From Chromobacterium violaceum ATCC 12472 (GTDB lineage Bacteria > Pseudomonadota > Gammaproteobacteria > Burkholderiales > Chromobacteriaceae): 64,000 nt of DNA. The position numbers and the translations under genes were made by a program. Under the pieces are notes generated by a model. That model saw nothing but the letters and a program-made list of their open reading frames with translations, had not been told where the DNA came from and did no database searches. Location of the stretch: positions 3,853,752 to 3,917,751 of the forward strand of contig NC_005085.1 of NCBI RefSeq assembly GCF_000007705.1, written 5' to 3'. Of this stretch, positions 53,268 through 62,665 are shown one piece after another; within the stretch, counting starts at the first letter, position 1, and each line of letters begins with the position of its first letter.

Positions 53268-54592
53268 GCCCATGCCCTCCTCGCCATCGCGATGGAACGG
53301 CGCTTGAGCAGCAAGGCCGCTGCCGCCAGCAGCGCCGGCAGCGACAGCAGCGCGAAGAACAGCGGCAGGCCCAGTTGCAGCTTCAGCAGCGTCGCGCCCA
53401 GCATCGCGCCGGCGATGCCGCCGAAGCGGCCCATGCCCATCATCCACGCCACGCCGCTGGCCCGGCCCGCCGTCGGGTAATAGCCGGCGGCCAGCGACGG
53501 CATCGATGCCTGCGCGCCGTTCATCGCGATGCCGGCCAGGCAGATCACCGCCGCCAGCAGGCCGTGATTGTTCAGCGCCTGGCCGATGCAGAACACCAGC
53601 GCGCCGGTCAGCAGATAGGCGAGCGCCAGCACGCGGTGCGCGTCGCAGCGGTCCATCAGCCAGCCGGTCAGCGTGCTGCCCAGCAGGCCGCCGAACGGGA
53701 ACAGCGCGGTCAGCAACGCCGCTTGCCGCAAATCCATGCCGCTGTCGCTGATCAGGATGGGCAGCCAGCTGGTCAACAGATAGAAGATCAGCAGGCCCAT
53801 GAAATAAGCCAGAGCCAGCAACAGCGTGCCCGTCCGGTAATCTGCGGACCAGACCAGCCGCAAGCCCGGCATCCGCTCGGCCTCGCGCAGCACCAGCCTG
53901 TCGCCGTCGCGCAACGGCGCGTCGGGCAGCAGCCGCCTGAGGATGCGGCGGGCTTCGCCCTCTCTGCCGCGCAGTATCAGAAAACGCAGCGACTCAGGCA
54001 GCGACAGCCACATCGGCGGCAGCAGCAGCAGCGGCGCGATGCCGCCCAGCAACAGCACGCTGCGCCAGCCGGCATGCGGCACCAGCCACGACGCCAGCAA
54101 CCCGCCGCAGGCCGCGCCCAGCGGAAAGCCGCAGAACATCGCGCTGACGATGAAGGCCCGCCGCGGCTCCGGCGAATACTCGGACGTCAGCGTCACCGCG
54201 TTGGCCATCGCCGCGCCCAGGCCCAGTCCGGTGGCGAAACGCAGCCAGGCCAGCGCGGCCAGATCGGCGGCGGCGGAGGTCGCGACGCTCATCGCGCCGA
54301 ACAGCAGCACCGCGCCCAGCAGCACGCGCTTGCGGCCGATGCGGTCGGCCAGCGGCCCCGCCAGCAGCGCGCCCGCGGCCAAGCCCCACAGCGCGGCGCT
54401 CATCACCGGCCCCAGTTGGGTGCGCGCCACGCCCCAGTCGCGGATCACGGCCGGCGCGATATAGCCGATGGCGGCGGTATCGAAACCATCGCACAGCACG
54501 ATCAGGAAGCACAGCATCAGAATGCGCCATTGCCGCGCGGAAAAGCGCTGGCGATTGATCAGATCGCCGACATCCAGTTGCCTGGCCGACAT
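53264..54592 (-). CDS. MFS transporter, aromatic acid/H+ symporter type
   Basis: 442 aa, 12 helices. The early motif LCDGFDTAAIGYIAPAV and ADRIGRKRVLL between helices 2 and 3 are marks of the AAHS family (PcaK, BenK, MhpT). It could import an aromatic acid or export the product of the operon. The ATG at 54592 with GGGAGAG is preferred over 54622. First gene of the operon; the upstream region is AT-rich. Confidence 0.88.
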   Translation of the reverse strand: MSARQLDVGDLINRQRFSARQWRILMLCFLIVLCDGFDTAAIGYIAPAVIRDWGVARTQLGPVMSAALWGLAAGALLAGPLADRIGRKRVLLGAVLLFGAMSVATSAAADLAALAWLRFATGLGLGAAMANAVTLTSEYSPEPRRAFIVSAMFCGFPLGAACGGLLASWLVPHAGWRSVLLLGGIAPLLLLPPMWLSLPESLRFLILRGREGEARRILRRLLPDAPLRDGDRLVLREAERMPGLRLVWSADYRTGTLLLALAYFMGLLIFYLLTSWLPILISDSGMDLRQAALLTALFPFGGLLGSTLTGWLMDRCDAHRVLALAYLLTGALVFCIGQALNNHGLLAAVICLAGIAMNGAQASMPSLAAGYYPTAGRASGVAWMMGMGRFGGIAGAMLGATLLKLQLGLPLFFALLSLPALLAAAALLLKRRSIAMARRAWA

Positions 54593-54834
54593 CGACAGCT
54601 CTCCCATAGAATTTTGATTCATAAAAATATATTGATTTCAAATATATGGTGCGCAACAATGCCCGCCGAAGTCAAACAAAATATTCATTATGGAAATAAA
54701 TTAATTATTCATTTTCCTATGTCATTGATGTCGATCAAGCCATAACCCTGGTCAAAACGCGCCATCCCGTGCTTCAACGCCATGTCGCTTACGGGAAACA
54801 GACCATTTGCAAACCACATCCTGATCATGACCTC

Positions 54835-55386
54835 ATGGAAACGAGACTTGGAAATCTGCGCCCCATCATCCTGGTCCGGGACGGAGAATGCCTGAGACAA
54901 GCCCTGGATCACGGCCGCCACCCTCTGACAGCCTGGCTGAGCCGGCAGCGACAATGCGGCTGGCTGCTGGAGTCGCTGTTGCCCGAGATCCGCCTGCTCG
55001 CCATGCTGCTGGCCGCCCGCCGCGCCGGCTGCCGTCCCACCCCGCCCCGCCTCAGCGACGAAGCAGACTGGCTGGCCGCCCGCATCTACCTGCTGCGGCT
55101 GGAAAGAGTGGAAATGGCGAAGCTGGAAAACGACATTCTGGAACAAGCGAACGCGCGCCTGCGCGAGCTATGCGGGGCCGCGGCGCCCGAGGCTGCGGCT
55201 CTCCCCGCCTCTTTCGGCCCCGTCCCCTGGCTGCTGGGCGGCTGGGCGCCGTTCCAGCAGCCGGTCCGGGACGCCGGCGGGGCGGCCGCGATGGCGGCCA
55301 ACAGCCGGCGGCTGCGTCCGCAATGCCGGCAACGGCTGGACGCGCTGCTGCCGGCGCTGCGCTCAAGCCCCCGCCAACGGGGATAA
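54835..55386 (+). CDS. Hypothetical protein
   Basis: 183 aa, rich in Leu, Arg and Ala, probably helical, ending ALRSSPRQRG. No signal peptide, membrane segment or motif that I recognise; no clear ribosome binding site, and an ATG at 54769 is also possible. It overlaps the end of the convergent metR gene by 24 bp. Coding status rests on frame length and base composition; the gene lies on the opposite strand to the five-gene operon and could be its regulator or unrelated. Confidence 0.45.
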   Translation: METRLGNLRPIILVRDGECLRQALDHGRHPLTAWLSRQRQCGWLLESLLPEIRLLAMLLAARRAGCRPTPPRLSDEADWLAARIYLLRLERVEMAKLENDILEQANARLRELCGAAAPEAAALPASFGPVPWLLGGWAPFQQPVRDAGGAAAMAANSRRLRPQCRQRLDALLPALRSSPRQRG

Positions 55387-56289
55387 GCCCGGCAGCGTCG
55401 CGAAGCTGCTGTCCCGCACCGTCTGCACGAAATCCTGCATATAGGCGCGTTCGGCATCGTCCGCGCGCAAGGCCGCGTACAGCTCGCTGCGCAGCTTGTC
55501 CTCCCCGACCTGGCTGGCCGCGACGTAGCCGCGCTCCAGATAGGGTTGCACCGCCCAGTACGGCAGCACCGCCACGCCGCGCCGGCTGGCCACCAGCTGG
55601 ATGATGGCGATGGTCAGCTCGGCGGTGCGCCGCGCCGGATTGACGCCGGCCGGCAGCAGCAGCTTGCGCAGCAAATCCAGCATCTCGTCCGCCACCGGGT
55701 AGTGGATCAGCGTCTCGGCGGCGAAATCCTCGGCCCGCCACACCGCTTTCGCCGCCAGCGGATGCTCGCGCGCGGCGATCCCCACCATTTCGTAGGAGAA
55801 CAGCGGCAGGTGGACGATGCCGGCCTGCGGCTCCGCCTCGGACACGATGGCGAGGTCGGCGCGGTCGCTGAGCAGCAAACCCACCGGGTCGGCATGAAAG
55901 CCGGACACGATGTCCAGCTCCACCGCCGGCCAATGCTGGCGGAACCGGTCCATCGCCGGCATCAGCCAGTCGAAACAGGTGTGGCATTCCACCGCCACCC
56001 TGACCTCGCCGGCCTCGCCCTGGCGGATGCGCGCCAAATCGCGCTCCGCCGCCGCCACCTGGGCCGGCAGCTCCCGCGCCAGCCTGAGCAGCCGCTCGCC
56101 GGCCGGCGTGAAGCGCAGCGGCTGGGTCTTGCGCTCGAACAGCGTCAAACCATAAGCCGTCTCCAGCTGTTTCAACTGATGCGACAACGCCGACTGCGTC
56201 AGACACACCCGCTGCGCGGCCAGCGACACGCTGCCGGTTTCGGCCAATGCCAGCAAGCTTTTCAGATGCCTCAGCTCCAGCACGCTCAT
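55363..56289 (-). CDS. metR: LysR-family regulator MetR
   Basis: Homocysteine-responsive activator of metE, 308 aa. The N-terminal HTH (ELRHLKSLLALAETGSVSLAAQRVCLTQSALSHQLKQLE) and VAVECHTCFDWLMP are close to enteric MetR. Start candidates at 56289, 56292 and 56301; MSVLELRHLK fits the family. It is divergent from metE, the classical arrangement, with the shared 99-bp region for control. Confidence 0.93.
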   Translation of the reverse strand: MSVLELRHLKSLLALAETGSVSLAAQRVCLTQSALSHQLKQLETAYGLTLFERKTQPLRFTPAGERLLRLARELPAQVAAAERDLARIRQGEAGEVRVAVECHTCFDWLMPAMDRFRQHWPAVELDIVSGFHADPVGLLLSDRADLAIVSEAEPQAGIVHLPLFSYEMVGIAAREHPLAAKAVWRAEDFAAETLIHYPVADEMLDLLRKLLLPAGVNPARRTAELTIAIIQLVASRRGVAVLPYWAVQPYLERGYVAASQVGEDKLRSELYAALRADDAERAYMQDFVQTVRDSSFATLPGLSPLAGA

Positions 56290-56388
56290 CATCGATTCCA
56301 TTCATGTTGAACAACAAAATAATGAGTTTGAATCATACACCGCAATGACAGATGCTTGTTCCATCCCGACAAGAACAGGAACGCACCC

Positions 56389-58671
56389 ATGAGCCACGCC
56401 ACCCACCTGCTGGGCTTCCCCCGCATCGGCGCCAAGCGCGAGCTGAAAACGCTGCTGGAGCGATACTGGAAACAGGAACTGGACGAAGCCGCGCTGTCGC
56501 AGGGCGCGAAAGAGCTGCGCCAGAAGCACTGGCTGCTGCAGAAAGGCGCCGGCGTCGAACTGAGCCCGGTCGGCGACTTCTCGCTGTACGACCACGTGCT
56601 GGACGCGCAGCTGCTGGTCGGCGCCGCGCCGGCGCGCTTCGGCTTCGACGCCGCCGCGCTCACCACCGGCCAGTATTTCGAACTGGCGCGCGGCAACGCC
56701 GTTCAGCCTGCGATGGAAATGACCAAGTGGTTCGATACCAACTACCACTACCTGGTGCCGGAATGGCATGCCGACACCGCCTTCTCCGCCCAGCCCGAGC
56801 GGCTGCTGTCGCAGTTGCGCGAGGCCCGGGCGCTGGGCGTGGCCGCCAAGCCCGTGCTGCTGGGGCCGCTCAGCCTGCTATGGCTGGGCAAGGCCAAGGG
56901 CCGGCCTTTCGACAGGCTCGCGCTGCTGCCCGGCCTGGTCGCCGCCTATCGCGAGCTGCTGTCGTCGCTGCGCGCCGCCGGCGCGGAGTGGGCGCAGATC
57001 GATGAACCCATCCTGGCGCTGGACCTGGAGCCGTCGTGGCTGGACGCCTTCGCGCCAGCTTACGCGCAATTGAGCCGGCATGCGCCCAAGCTGCTGCTGG
57101 CCACCTATTTCGGCGATGTGTCCGAACACGCGGCGCGGCTGAAGTCGCTGCCGGTGGCCGGCCTGCACCTGGACCTGGTCCGCGCGCCGGAACAGATTTC
57201 CGCCTTCCTGCCGGACTATCCGGCCGACAAGGTGCTGTCCGCCGGCATCGTCGACGGCCGCAACATCTGGCGCGCCGACCTGTCCGCGCTGCTGGACCGC
57301 CTGGCCCCGCTGGCCCAGCAACTGGGCGACAGGCTGTGGCTGGCCCCCAGCTGCTCGCTGCTGCACAGCCCCTTCGACGCCGCCGCCGAAACCGGGCTGG
57401 ACCCGGAGCTGAAAAACTGGCTGGCCTTCGCGGTGCAGAAACTCAACGAGCTCAAGACGCTGAAGCGCGGACTGGAGCACGGCCGCTCCGCCATCGCCGG
57501 CGAACTATCGGGCAGCGATTTCGCCCGCGAGCAGCGCCGAGCCAGCCCCCGCATCCATGACCCGGCCGTCGCGCGGCGCCTGGCCGCGCTGCCGGAAGGC
57601 ACCGACCGCCGCGCCAGCCCCTACCCCATCCGCGCCGAGCGGCAGCAAGCCTGGCTCAAGCTGCCGCCGCTGCCGACCACCACCATCGGCTCCTTCCCGC
57701 AAACGCCGGCCATCCGCGCCAGCCGCGCCGCGTTCAAGAAGGGGGAACTGTCCGCCGCCGGCTATCGGCAGGCGATGGAGAAGGAAATCGAGCTGGCGAT
57801 CCGCCGCCAGGAGGCGCTGGGGCTGGACGTGCTGGTGCATGGCGAGGCCGAGCGCAACGACATGGTGGAATACTTCGGCGAGCAGCTGGCCGGCTTCGCC
57901 TTCACCGCCGGCGGCTGGGTGCAGAGCTACGGCAGCCGCTGCGTGAAGCCGCCCATCATCTTCGGCGACGTGGCGCGGCCCAAGCCCATGACCGTGGACT
58001 GGGCGCGCTACGCGCAAAGCCTGACCGCCAAACCGGTGAAGGGCATGCTGACTGGTCCGGTCACCATCCTGCAATGGAGCTTCGTCCGCGACGACCTGCC
58101 CAGGCGCGAAGTCTGCCGCCAGATCGCGCTGGCGCTGAACGACGAGGTGCTCGACCTGGAGGCCGCCGGCATCCGCGTGATCCAGATCGACGAGCCCGCC
58201 ATCCGCGAAGGCCTGCCGCTGAAGCGCGCCGGCCGCGACGTCTACCTGGCCTGGGCCGGCGAGGCCTTCCGTCTGTCCAGCCGCGGCGTGGACGACGCGA
58301 CGCAGATCCATACCCACATGTGCTACTCGGAATTCGGCGACATCCTGCCGGCCATCGCCGCGCTGGACGCCGACGTGATCACCATCGAAACTTCGCGCTC
58401 GGACATGGCGCTGCTCGCCGACTTCGGCCGCTTCCGCTATCCGAACGCGATCGGGCCCGGCGTCTACGACATCCACAGCCCGCGCGTGCCGTCCGCCGCC
58501 GAAATCCGCGCGCTGCTGGACAAGGCGCTGCGGGTGATTCCGGCCGAGCGCCTGTGGGTGAATCCAGACTGCGGGCTGAAAACCCGCGGCTGGCCCGAGG
58601 TGGAGGCCGCACTGGCGGCGATGGTGGCCGTCGGCCGCGAGCTGCGCGAAAAGCTGGCACAGGCGGCCTGA
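56389..58671 (+). CDS. metE: Cobalamin-independent methionine synthase
   Basis: Methylates homocysteine using 5-methyltetrahydropteroyltriglutamate, 760 aa. Zinc ligands are in [11 protein letters not shown] (His and Cys), a later Glu, and [11 protein letters not shown]. The tandem barrel halves are represented by [13 protein letters not shown] and [18 protein letters not shown] lies 8 nt before the ATG. Probable MetR half-sites (TTCATGTTGAA near 56301) are visible but not perfect. Confidence 0.97.
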   Translation: MSHATHLLGFPRIGAKRELKTLLERYWKQELDEAALSQGAKELRQKHWLLQKGAGVELSPVGDFSLYDHVLDAQLLVGAAPARFGFDAAALTTGQYFELARGNAVQPAMEMTKWFDTNYHYLVPEWHADTAFSAQPERLLSQLREARALGVAAKPVLLGPLSLLWLGKAKGRPFDRLALLPGLVAAYRELLSSLRAAGAEWAQIDEPILALDLEPSWLDAFAPAYAQLSRHAPKLLLATYFGDVSEHAARLKSLPVAGLHLDLVRAPEQISAFLPDYPADKVLSAGIVDGRNIWRADLSALLDRLAPLAQQLGDRLWLAPSCSLLHSPFDAAAETGLDPELKNWLAFAVQKLNELKTLKRGLEHGRSAIAGELSGSDFAREQRRASPRIHDPAVARRLAALPEGTDRRASPYPIRAERQQAWLKLPPLPTTTIGSFPQTPAIRASRAAFKKGELSAAGYRQAMEKEIELAIRRQEALGLDVLVHGEAERNDMVEYFGEQLAGFAFTAGGWVQSYGSRCVKPPIIFGDVARPKPMTVDWARYAQSLTAKPVKGMLTGPVTILQWSFVRDDLPRREVCRQIALALNDEVLDLEAAGIRVIQIDEPAIREGLPLKRAGRDVYLAWAGEAFRLSSRGVDDATQIHTHMCYSEFGDILPAIAALDADVITIETSRSDMALLADFGRFRYPNAIGPGVYDIHSPRVPSAAEIRALLDKALRVIPAERLWVNPDCGLKTRGWPEVEAALAAMVAVGRELREKLAQAA

Positions 58672-58683
58672 GGCGGAAACGAA

Positions 58684-58707
58684 GACGCCCCGGCATGCCG
58701 GGGCGTC
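58684..58707. terminator. Hairpin between metE and sixA
   Basis: GACGCCCCGG CATG CCGGGGCGTC, a perfect palindrome between the two convergent genes, without a T-run. Confidence 0.5.
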
Positions 58708-58735
58708 GGACAGGGACAGGGGGAAGGTTCGGGAC

Positions 58736-59194
58736 TCACGGCTCGAGCATCCCCGGCGTCAGCATCAGCTTCAGCCTGACCTGCTCATAACCGTGGCGCT
58801 CGCGGCGGTTCAACCACCACACCGAGCCCTTCTTCACGCTCCACAGCTGCTGCTGCTCGGACAGCAGGCGCGCCGCCAGCCAGCCGATGTAAGGCTGGTG
58901 GCCGACCAGCACCACCGGACGTCCCGATTCCGGCCAGCCCACCGCCTGCAGCACCTCATCCACGCTGGAGCCGGGGTTCAGCTCCGGCATCACTTCATAG
59001 CTCTTGGCCAGATAGGCGGCCGTCTGCTGCGAACGCCGGGCTTCGGAAGCCAGCAGCAGGTAATCGTCCGGCAGCCTGTCCCGCAGCCACGACGCCATGC
59101 GGCTGGCCTGCTGCTGTCCGCGCCGGGTCAGCGCGCGCGCCAGATCGTCGGCGCCGTCTTCGGCCTCGGCGTGGCGCCACAAAATCAGATCCAT
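58736..59194 (-). CDS. sixA: Phosphohistidine phosphatase SixA
   Basis: Histidine-phosphatase-superfamily protein, 152 aa, removing phosphate from phosphohistidine proteins. RHAEAEDG at the N-terminus, [10 protein letters not shown] and [10 protein letters not shown] carry the catalytic His and Arg residues. Small cytoplasmic protein, convergent with metE. Confidence 0.92.
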   Translation of the reverse strand: MDLILWRHAEAEDGADDLARALTRRGQQQASRMASWLRDRLPDDYLLLASEARRSQQTAAYLAKSYEVMPELNPGSSVDEVLQAVGWPESGRPVVLVGHQPYIGWLAARLLSEQQQLWSVKKGSVWWLNRRERHGYEQVRLKLMLTPGMLEP

Positions 59195-59259
59195 ATCATT
59201 CTCCTTATGCGACCGCGCGGCGGTTTGTCTTCATGCCAAACCAACCGCGCCCCCGCATG

Positions 59260-59964
59260 CTAACCGAGCCCGAGCGCCCGCACCAGCCACGGCAGCGCCA
59301 ACGCGGTGAACACCCCGTTCAGCCCCATCGCCAGGCCGGCGAAGGCGCCCGCCGCCTCGGACAGCTGGAACAGCCTGGCGGTGCCGATGCCATGCGCGGT
59401 CACGCCGGTGGCCACGCCCAGCAGCATGTCGTCGTCCCAGCCCAGCAGCTTGAACAGCGGCGGCGCCATCACCGCGCCGACGATGCCGGACACGATGACG
59501 AACATCGCCGCCAGCTCCGGCGAGCCGCCCAGGCCCCCGGCCAGGCTCATCGCGATCGGCGTGGTCACCGCCCGGGTGGACAGCGCCACCAGCACCGGCT
59601 GGTCGAGACCCAGCCACCATCCCAGGCCGGCCGCGCTGGCCATCCCCACCAGACCGCCGATCGCGATGCTGGCCAACAGCGGCGCGGCGGCTTTCTTCAA
59701 ACGCGCCAGGTTGCCGTACAAGGGCACCGCCAGCGCCACCGTCGCCGGCCCCAGCAGCAGCTGGATGAAACGGGCGCCATTCATGTACTGCTGATAGCTG
59801 CTGCCGCTCAGCCACAGCCAGGCCAGCACCAGCAGCACGCCCAGCAGCACCGGGTTGGCCAGCGGATGGCCATGGCAGCGGCGGTGGCCCGCCAGCGCCA
59901 GCCGATAAGCCAGCAGCGTGACGAAGACGCCGGTCAGCGGCGAATCCAGCCAGGCGGCGCTCAA
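59260..59964 (-). CDS. lrgB: LrgB/CidB-family membrane protein
   Basis: 234 aa, about seven helices. Conserved LrgB segments: [29 protein letters not shown] and LSTRAVTTPIAMSLA, then VIVSGIVGAVMAPPLF. Start TTG at 59964 overlaps the lrgA TGA (TTGA), giving strict coupling. LrgAB-type proteins act as holin-like or pyruvate transport modules. Confidence 0.88.
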   Translation of the reverse strand: MSAAWLDSPLTGVFVTLLAYRLALAGHRRCHGHPLANPVLLGVLLVLAWLWLSGSSYQQYMNGARFIQLLLGPATVALAVPLYGNLARLKKAAAPLLASIAIGGLVGMASAAGLGWWLGLDQPVLVALSTRAVTTPIAMSLAGGLGGSPELAAMFVIVSGIVGAVMAPPLFKLLGWDDDMLLGVATGVTAHGIGTARLFQLSEAAGAFAGLAMGLNGVFTALALPWLVRALGLG

Positions 59965-60305
59965 TGCCGCCTCCCGCGCAGCAGCAGTTTCAGGACCAGC
60001 CCGGTAGCCAGCAGCGTGGCCAGCGTGGAGCCCAGCAGGATCAGCGCCAGCTGCCAGCCATGCGAGCGCAGCAGCGGCGCGTAAGCCATCAGCGCGCCGC
60101 CCGCCGGGATGAACAGCAGCGACATGTGGCCGAGAAAGCGCGGCGTCTCCCGCTGCAGCGTCTGCGGCGCCGCCCGGCGCAACCACAGCGTGGCGAACAG
60201 CAGCAACAGCCCCATCACCGGCCCCGGCATCGGCCAGCCCATGCCGCGCACCAGCGCCTCTCCCGCCAGCTGGTAGCCCAGCAGCCACAACAGCAGATCC
60301 AGCAT
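59961..60305 (-). CDS. lrgA: LrgA/CidA-family holin-like protein
   Basis: 114 aa, four helices, with [14 protein letters not shown] and [14 protein letters not shown] typical of CidA/LrgA. ATG at 60305 with a GGGAGGG ribosome binding site. First gene of the lrgAB pair, divergent from ubiC. Confidence 0.9.
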   Translation of the reverse strand: MLDLLLWLLGYQLAGEALVRGMGWPMPGPVMGLLLLFATLWLRRAAPQTLQRETPRFLGHMSLLFIPAGGALMAYAPLLRSHGWQLALILLGSTLATLLATGLVLKLLLRGRRH

Positions 60306-60409
60306 ATGCCCTCCCGTCCAACGCGCTCTGGGCATGATAACGGCAAGTCGCCGCCTCCGGGTATCGCCGCAGGCGACAAGCGCCGCCGGCTTTTGGCATA
60401 ATGCGCGCC

Positions 60410-60934
60410 ATGGTAAACGATGTCCTGTGGCGCGCCGCGCCCCCCGCCCTGCCCGACTCCATGCTGGATTGCCTGACCGAGCCCGCCTCGCTGAGCCTGA
60501 GGCTGCAGGCGGGCGGCCGCCGTTTCGCGGTGTCCGTGCTGAGCCAGGGCGAAGACCGCGTGCTGGCCGACGAGGCCGAGGCGCTGGGCCTGCCGGAAGG
60601 CCAGCCTATGTACGCCCGCCACGTGCTGCTGACCCTGGACGACATGCCGGTGGTGTACGCCCGCAGCGCCGCCCGCCCCGACTGTCCGGCCTGGCTGCCG
60701 GTGCTGCGGCGCGGCAGCCGCTCGCTGGGCCTGACGCTGTTCGGCGAGCTGCCCGAGCTGGACCGCGAGCCGCTGCGCTACGGATGGCTGGCCGACGGCC
60801 ATCCGCTGGCCGCCGCCGCCACCCGGGTCCAGCCCGCGGCCGGCTATCCGGCCCGCCGCTGCCGCTTTCTGCTGGGCGGCTCGCCGCTGCTGCTGACCGA
60901 GCTGTTCCTGCCCGCGCTGGAGGATTTCCTGTGA
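60410..60934 (+). CDS. ubiC: Chorismate lyase UbiC
   Basis: Forms 4-hydroxybenzoate and pyruvate from chorismate, the first step of ubiquinone synthesis; 174 aa. [25 protein letters not shown] and [15 protein letters not shown] near the end (with the conserved Glu). A CATAAT -10-like box lies just before the start; ATG at 60401 is an alternative. Its stop overlaps the ubiA GTG (GTGA). Confidence 0.92.
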   Translation: MVNDVLWRAAPPALPDSMLDCLTEPASLSLRLQAGGRRFAVSVLSQGEDRVLADEAEALGLPEGQPMYARHVLLTLDDMPVVYARSAARPDCPAWLPVLRRGSRSLGLTLFGELPELDREPLRYGWLADGHPLAAAATRVQPAAGYPARRCRFLLGGSPLLLTELFLPALEDFL

Positions 60935-61806
60935 TTTCGACCGCCACCATCCGCGACCGCTACGAAAACTATCGGCAACTGATGCGCTGGGACAAGCCGA
61001 TCGGCACTCTGCTGCTGCTGTGGCCGACGCTGTGGGCGCTGTGGATCGCCACCCATGGCGCGCCCCGCCTGTCCATCGTCGCCATCTTCTGCCTGGGCAC
61101 CTTCCTGATGCGCTCGGCCGGCTGCGTGATCAACGATTACGCCGACCGCGACTACGACGCCCACGTCGCGCGCACCAGCCAGCGCCCGTTCGCGCGCGGC
61201 GCGGTCAGCAAGAAGGAGGCGCTGCTGCTGGCCGCCCTGCTGGCCGCCCTCTCCTTCCTGCTGGTGCTGCCGCTGAACAATCTGACCAAGCTGCTGAGCG
61301 TGCCGGCGGTGCTGATCGCGGCCAGTTACCCGTTCACCAAGCGCTTCTTCCCGATGCCGCAGGCCTACCTGGGCGTCGCCTTCTCCTTCGGCATCCCGAT
61401 GGGCTTCGCCGCCGAAACCGGCGAAGTACCCGTTCTGGCCTGGCTGCTGCTGCTGGCCAACCTGTTCTGGGTGGTGGCCTACGACACCGCCTACGCGATT
61501 GCGGACAAGCCGGACGATCTGAAGATCGGCATCAAGACTTCGGCCATCACCATGGGCGACTACGACGTCGCCGGCGTGATGCTGTGCCATGCCGCCTTCC
61601 TCGCCCTGATGTGCGGAATAGGCGTGCATCTGGCGCTGGCCTGGCCCTACTACCTGGGCCTCGCTGCCGCGGCCGCGCTGATCATGCAGCAATACCGCGA
61701 GATCAAGGACCGCGACCGCGCCAAGTGCTTCAAGGCCTTTCTCGACAACAACCGTGTCGGCGCGGCCGTGTTCGCCGGCGTGCTGCTCAGCTACTGGCTG
61801 AGCTGA
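60931..61806 (+). CDS. ubiA: 4-hydroxybenzoate octaprenyltransferase UbiA
   Basis: Integral membrane prenyltransferase, 291 aa. Two Asp-rich motifs NDYADRDYD and [15 protein letters not shown] bind Mg2+-prenyl diphosphate. It starts GTG, overlapping ubiC by 4 bp, so product and next substrate are made from one message. Confidence 0.96.
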   Translation: MISTATIRDRYENYRQLMRWDKPIGTLLLLWPTLWALWIATHGAPRLSIVAIFCLGTFLMRSAGCVINDYADRDYDAHVARTSQRPFARGAVSKKEALLLAALLAALSFLLVLPLNNLTKLLSVPAVLIAASYPFTKRFFPMPQAYLGVAFSFGIPMGFAAETGEVPVLAWLLLLANLFWVVAYDTAYAIADKPDDLKIGIKTSAITMGDYDVAGVMLCHAAFLALMCGIGVHLALAWPYYLGLAAAAALIMQQYREIKDRDRAKCFKAFLDNNRVGAAVFAGVLLSYWLS

Positions 61807-61964
61807 GACCTGACCCATATGCCATTTACAATAAATTACGCATGCGTCAGCATTCTGGGATGAACTTCGCCCGCCGGCGCGGCTCATAGCAAGGCCGGGC
61901 CGCGGCCCGGTGCCATAGCTTGGCTGTCCAATACCAATAAGCGACTTCCTGGAAGGTGAACACC

Positions 61965-62168
61965 ATGAAAAAACTGCTGACCGCTCTGATCGCTGCTGCC
62001 TTCGCCACCTCCGCCTTCGCCGCTCCGGCCGCCTCCGGCCCTGCCGCCGAGAAGAAGATGGAACACAAGGCCGAGCACAAGAAGCATCACAAGAAGAAAG
62101 CGCACAAGAAACACGCCTCCGGCGCCGCGCATGAAAAGCACAAGAAAGCCGCTTCCGGCGCCAAGTAA
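61965..62168 (+). CDS. Lys/His-rich exported peptide, Asr-like
   Basis: 67 aa. Signal peptide of about 19 residues (MKKLLTALIAAAFATSAFA), then an Ala/Pro spacer and a highly basic tail made of KHHKKKAHKKHA- and EHK-type repeats ending KAASGAK. This resembles the acid-shock protein Asr of enterics, a periplasmic chaperone-like basic peptide. ATG 61965 has GGAAGGTG. Followed by a clean terminator. Confidence 0.75.
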   Translation: MKKLLTALIAAAFATSAFAAPAASGPAAEKKMEHKAEHKKHHKKKAHKKHASGAAHEKHKKAASGAK

Positions 62169-62182
62169 GCCGCCAGACGCAG

Positions 62183-62209
62183 AAAAAGCTCCCGCAAGGG
62201 AGCTTTTTT
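62183..62209 (+). terminator. Terminator of the Asr-like gene
   Basis: AAAAAGCTCCC GCAA GGGAGCTTTTTT, 14 bp after the stop. Confidence 0.85.
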
Positions 62210-62227
62210 CATTGCCGGACGCGATGG

Positions 62228-62665
62228 TCAGCGCACGCGGAACGGCAGCCGATACGCACCCTTGCCCAGCTTCAACTCCACCTGCCAGTCGCGGCTGCCG
62301 CTGACGCACATCGGCAGGATGGCCTTGGCCTTCCATCCCGCGCCGTCGCGCAGGAAGGTGTAGCGGTTGAAGCCCATGTCCATGCCCGGCATCGTGAAGT
62401 CGGCGGTCGGCGCCGCCTCGGCCGCCACCCCGTCCAGCCGGATCTCGAAGGGCTGGCCGTTGGATGGCCGGGCGGAAAAGCGCAGCGCGCCGCCGCCCGG
62501 CAGCGCGCACGCGCCGCGCTCGATGTCGCAGGACAAAACCTGCGCCGCCGGAGCGGACGGCTGCCTGTTATGCGAATACCAGTAGTAGATCAGGCCGAAC
62601 TTGACGGCGCCGAAGGCCAGCAGCGCCGCGCCCAGGATCAGCAGCTTGCGCTGCTTCGCCGTCAT
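62228..62665 (-). CDS. Membrane-anchored periplasmic protein, YtkA/FixH-like
   Basis: 145 aa with an N-terminal membrane anchor (KLLILGAALLAFGAVKFGLIYYW). The periplasmic domain has FTMPGMDMGFNRYTF and ILPMCVSGSRDWQVEL, a Met-rich pattern seen in YtkA/FixH-like proteins that may bind copper (inference). Two Cys in LSCDIERGACALPG could form a disulfide. The ATG overlaps the Nudix gene stop by 4 bp, so the two are coupled. Confidence 0.7.
   Translation of the reverse strand: MTAKQRKLLILGAALLAFGAVKFGLIYYWYSHNRQPSAPAAQVLSCDIERGACALPGGGALRFSARPSNGQPFEIRLDGVAAEAAPTADFTMPGMDMGFNRYTFLRDGAGWKAKAILPMCVSGSRDWQVELKLGKGAYRLPFRVR

Noticed and set aside
54835..55386. Possible transcription regulator for the five-gene operon
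   Set aside because: No helix-turn-helix or other motif can be seen in this protein; kept only as a hypothetical CDS.
59260..60645. 461-residue frame spanning lrgB and upstream
   Set aside because: Only the last 234 residues look like LrgB; the rest is the reverse of lrgA/ubiC sequence. A TTG overlapping the lrgA stop is the likely start.
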